Assembly: GCA_016764955.1 (NCBI GenBank)
Contig: JAESQZ010000146.1
Span: 1-6,401 of the forward strand
Length of the DNA stretch: 6,401 nt
Reading direction: 5' to 3'
From: Deltaproteobacteria bacterium
Lineage (GTDB): Bacteria; Myxococcota; UBA727; JABDBI01
This document shows, in pieces, positions 6,212-6,401 of the stretch. A program made the position numbers and the translations under genes. Under the pieces are notes generated by a model that worked only from the letters and a program-made list of their open reading frames with translations, had not been told where the DNA came from and did not search any database. Every line of letters begins with the position of its first letter. Positions within the stretch are counted from its first letter, which is position 1.

Positions 6212-6237
6212 AGGCGAGGCGCATGACAAGAGAACCC

Positions 6238-6266
6238 TTGCACTCTCGACGTGTTTTGCTTATAGC
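6238..6266 (+). promoter_or_regulatory. Putative sigma70-type promoter of atpD
   Basis: TTGCAC (6238-6243), then a 17-nt spacer, then TATAGC (6261-6266). The -10 box matches 4/6 with the key TATA; the -35 matches only TTG, but the spacing is ideal. A start near 6273 would leave about 19 nt before atpD. This would let atpD be transcribed independently of murA. Confidence 0.45.
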
Positions 6267-6291
6267 CATCACATAAAGAGAGAATTCGGAG

Positions 6292-6401
6292 ATGGCAGAT
6301 ATGGCAGAAGCATTAATGGATGGAAGGGTTACACAAGTTATTGGTCCGGTAGTGGACGTAGAGTTCCCTGGAGAAGCTCTGCCAAAGATTTTTACCGCGC
6401 T
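6292..6401 (+). CDS. atpD: ATP synthase F1 subunit beta (5' part)
   Basis: The first 36 codons of AtpD, the catalytic beta subunit of F1 that makes ATP on the cytoplasmic side of the membrane. The diagnostic N-terminal beta-barrel motif VTQVIGPVVDVEFPGEALP is clear; the E. coli protein has IVQVIGAVVDVEFP here. The catalytic Walker motifs lie beyond the window. The start is ambiguous. ATG 6292 is preceded by AAAGAGAG about 8 nt upstream. ATG 6301, in frame, has GGAG (6288-6291) 9 nt upstream. ATG 6316 is also in frame. In the usual operon beta follows gamma (atpG); here the upstream neighbour is murA, so the ATP synthase genes are probably split in this genome. Confidence 0.93.
   Translation, partial: MADMAEALMDGRVTQVIGPVVDVEFPGEALPKIFTA

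Overview
The window is a compact, Gram-negative bacterial chromosomal segment. From memory of the families, and not by alignment, the CarD protein reads very like the CdnL/CarD of myxobacteria and relatives. The prmC-murA pairing is also a familiar deltaproteobacterial gene order, and the MurA N-terminus (IEGGAKLQG) is of that style. I therefore favour a deltaproteobacteria-like lineage (Myxococcota, Bdellovibrionota or a related uncultured group). An alphaproteobacterium is not excluded, because the dispersed palindromes (peptides such as [16 protein letters not shown]) are common there too.

Layout. Positions 1-1164 hold the tail of a Lys/Glu/Pro-rich gene and, 9 nt later, an unrecognised 340-residue Ala/Gln-rich protein; the two look like one operon. 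Positions 1165-1299 are filled by one full and one half palindromic repeat. On the minus strand, 1300-3297 encodes an M3-family zinc oligopeptidase with a likely signal peptide. Divergent from it, with only 61 bp between, is carD (3359-3847). carD runs tail-to-tail into tatA (minus, 3844-4032), overlapping by 4 nt. tatA in turn overlaps head-to-head with prmC (from 4004). prmC and murA (GTG start at 4842) overlap by 8 nt and are probably translationally coupled. After a repeat-filled gap with a plausible sigma70-type promoter, atpD begins at 6292 and runs off the end.

The genes are mostly housekeeping: RNA polymerase regulation (CarD), protein export (TatA), release-factor methylation (PrmC), peptidoglycan precursor synthesis (MurA), ATP synthesis (AtpD) and peptide degradation (M3 peptidase).

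The striking part is a family of short palindromic elements: three full copies and one half copy in 6.4 kb. Each full copy is two inverted units, and each unit is itself an 8-bp hairpin. Stem bases co-vary between units while the GTC foot is kept. One copy sits in frame inside prmC and adds about 27 residues just before the NPPY motif. Another supplies the last residues and the stop codon of murA. Four of the element ends carry an extra TTGTCA motif 17-21 nt further out. This resembles REPIN-type elements and the protein-invading Rickettsia palindromic elements; mobility and origin cannot be judged from this window.
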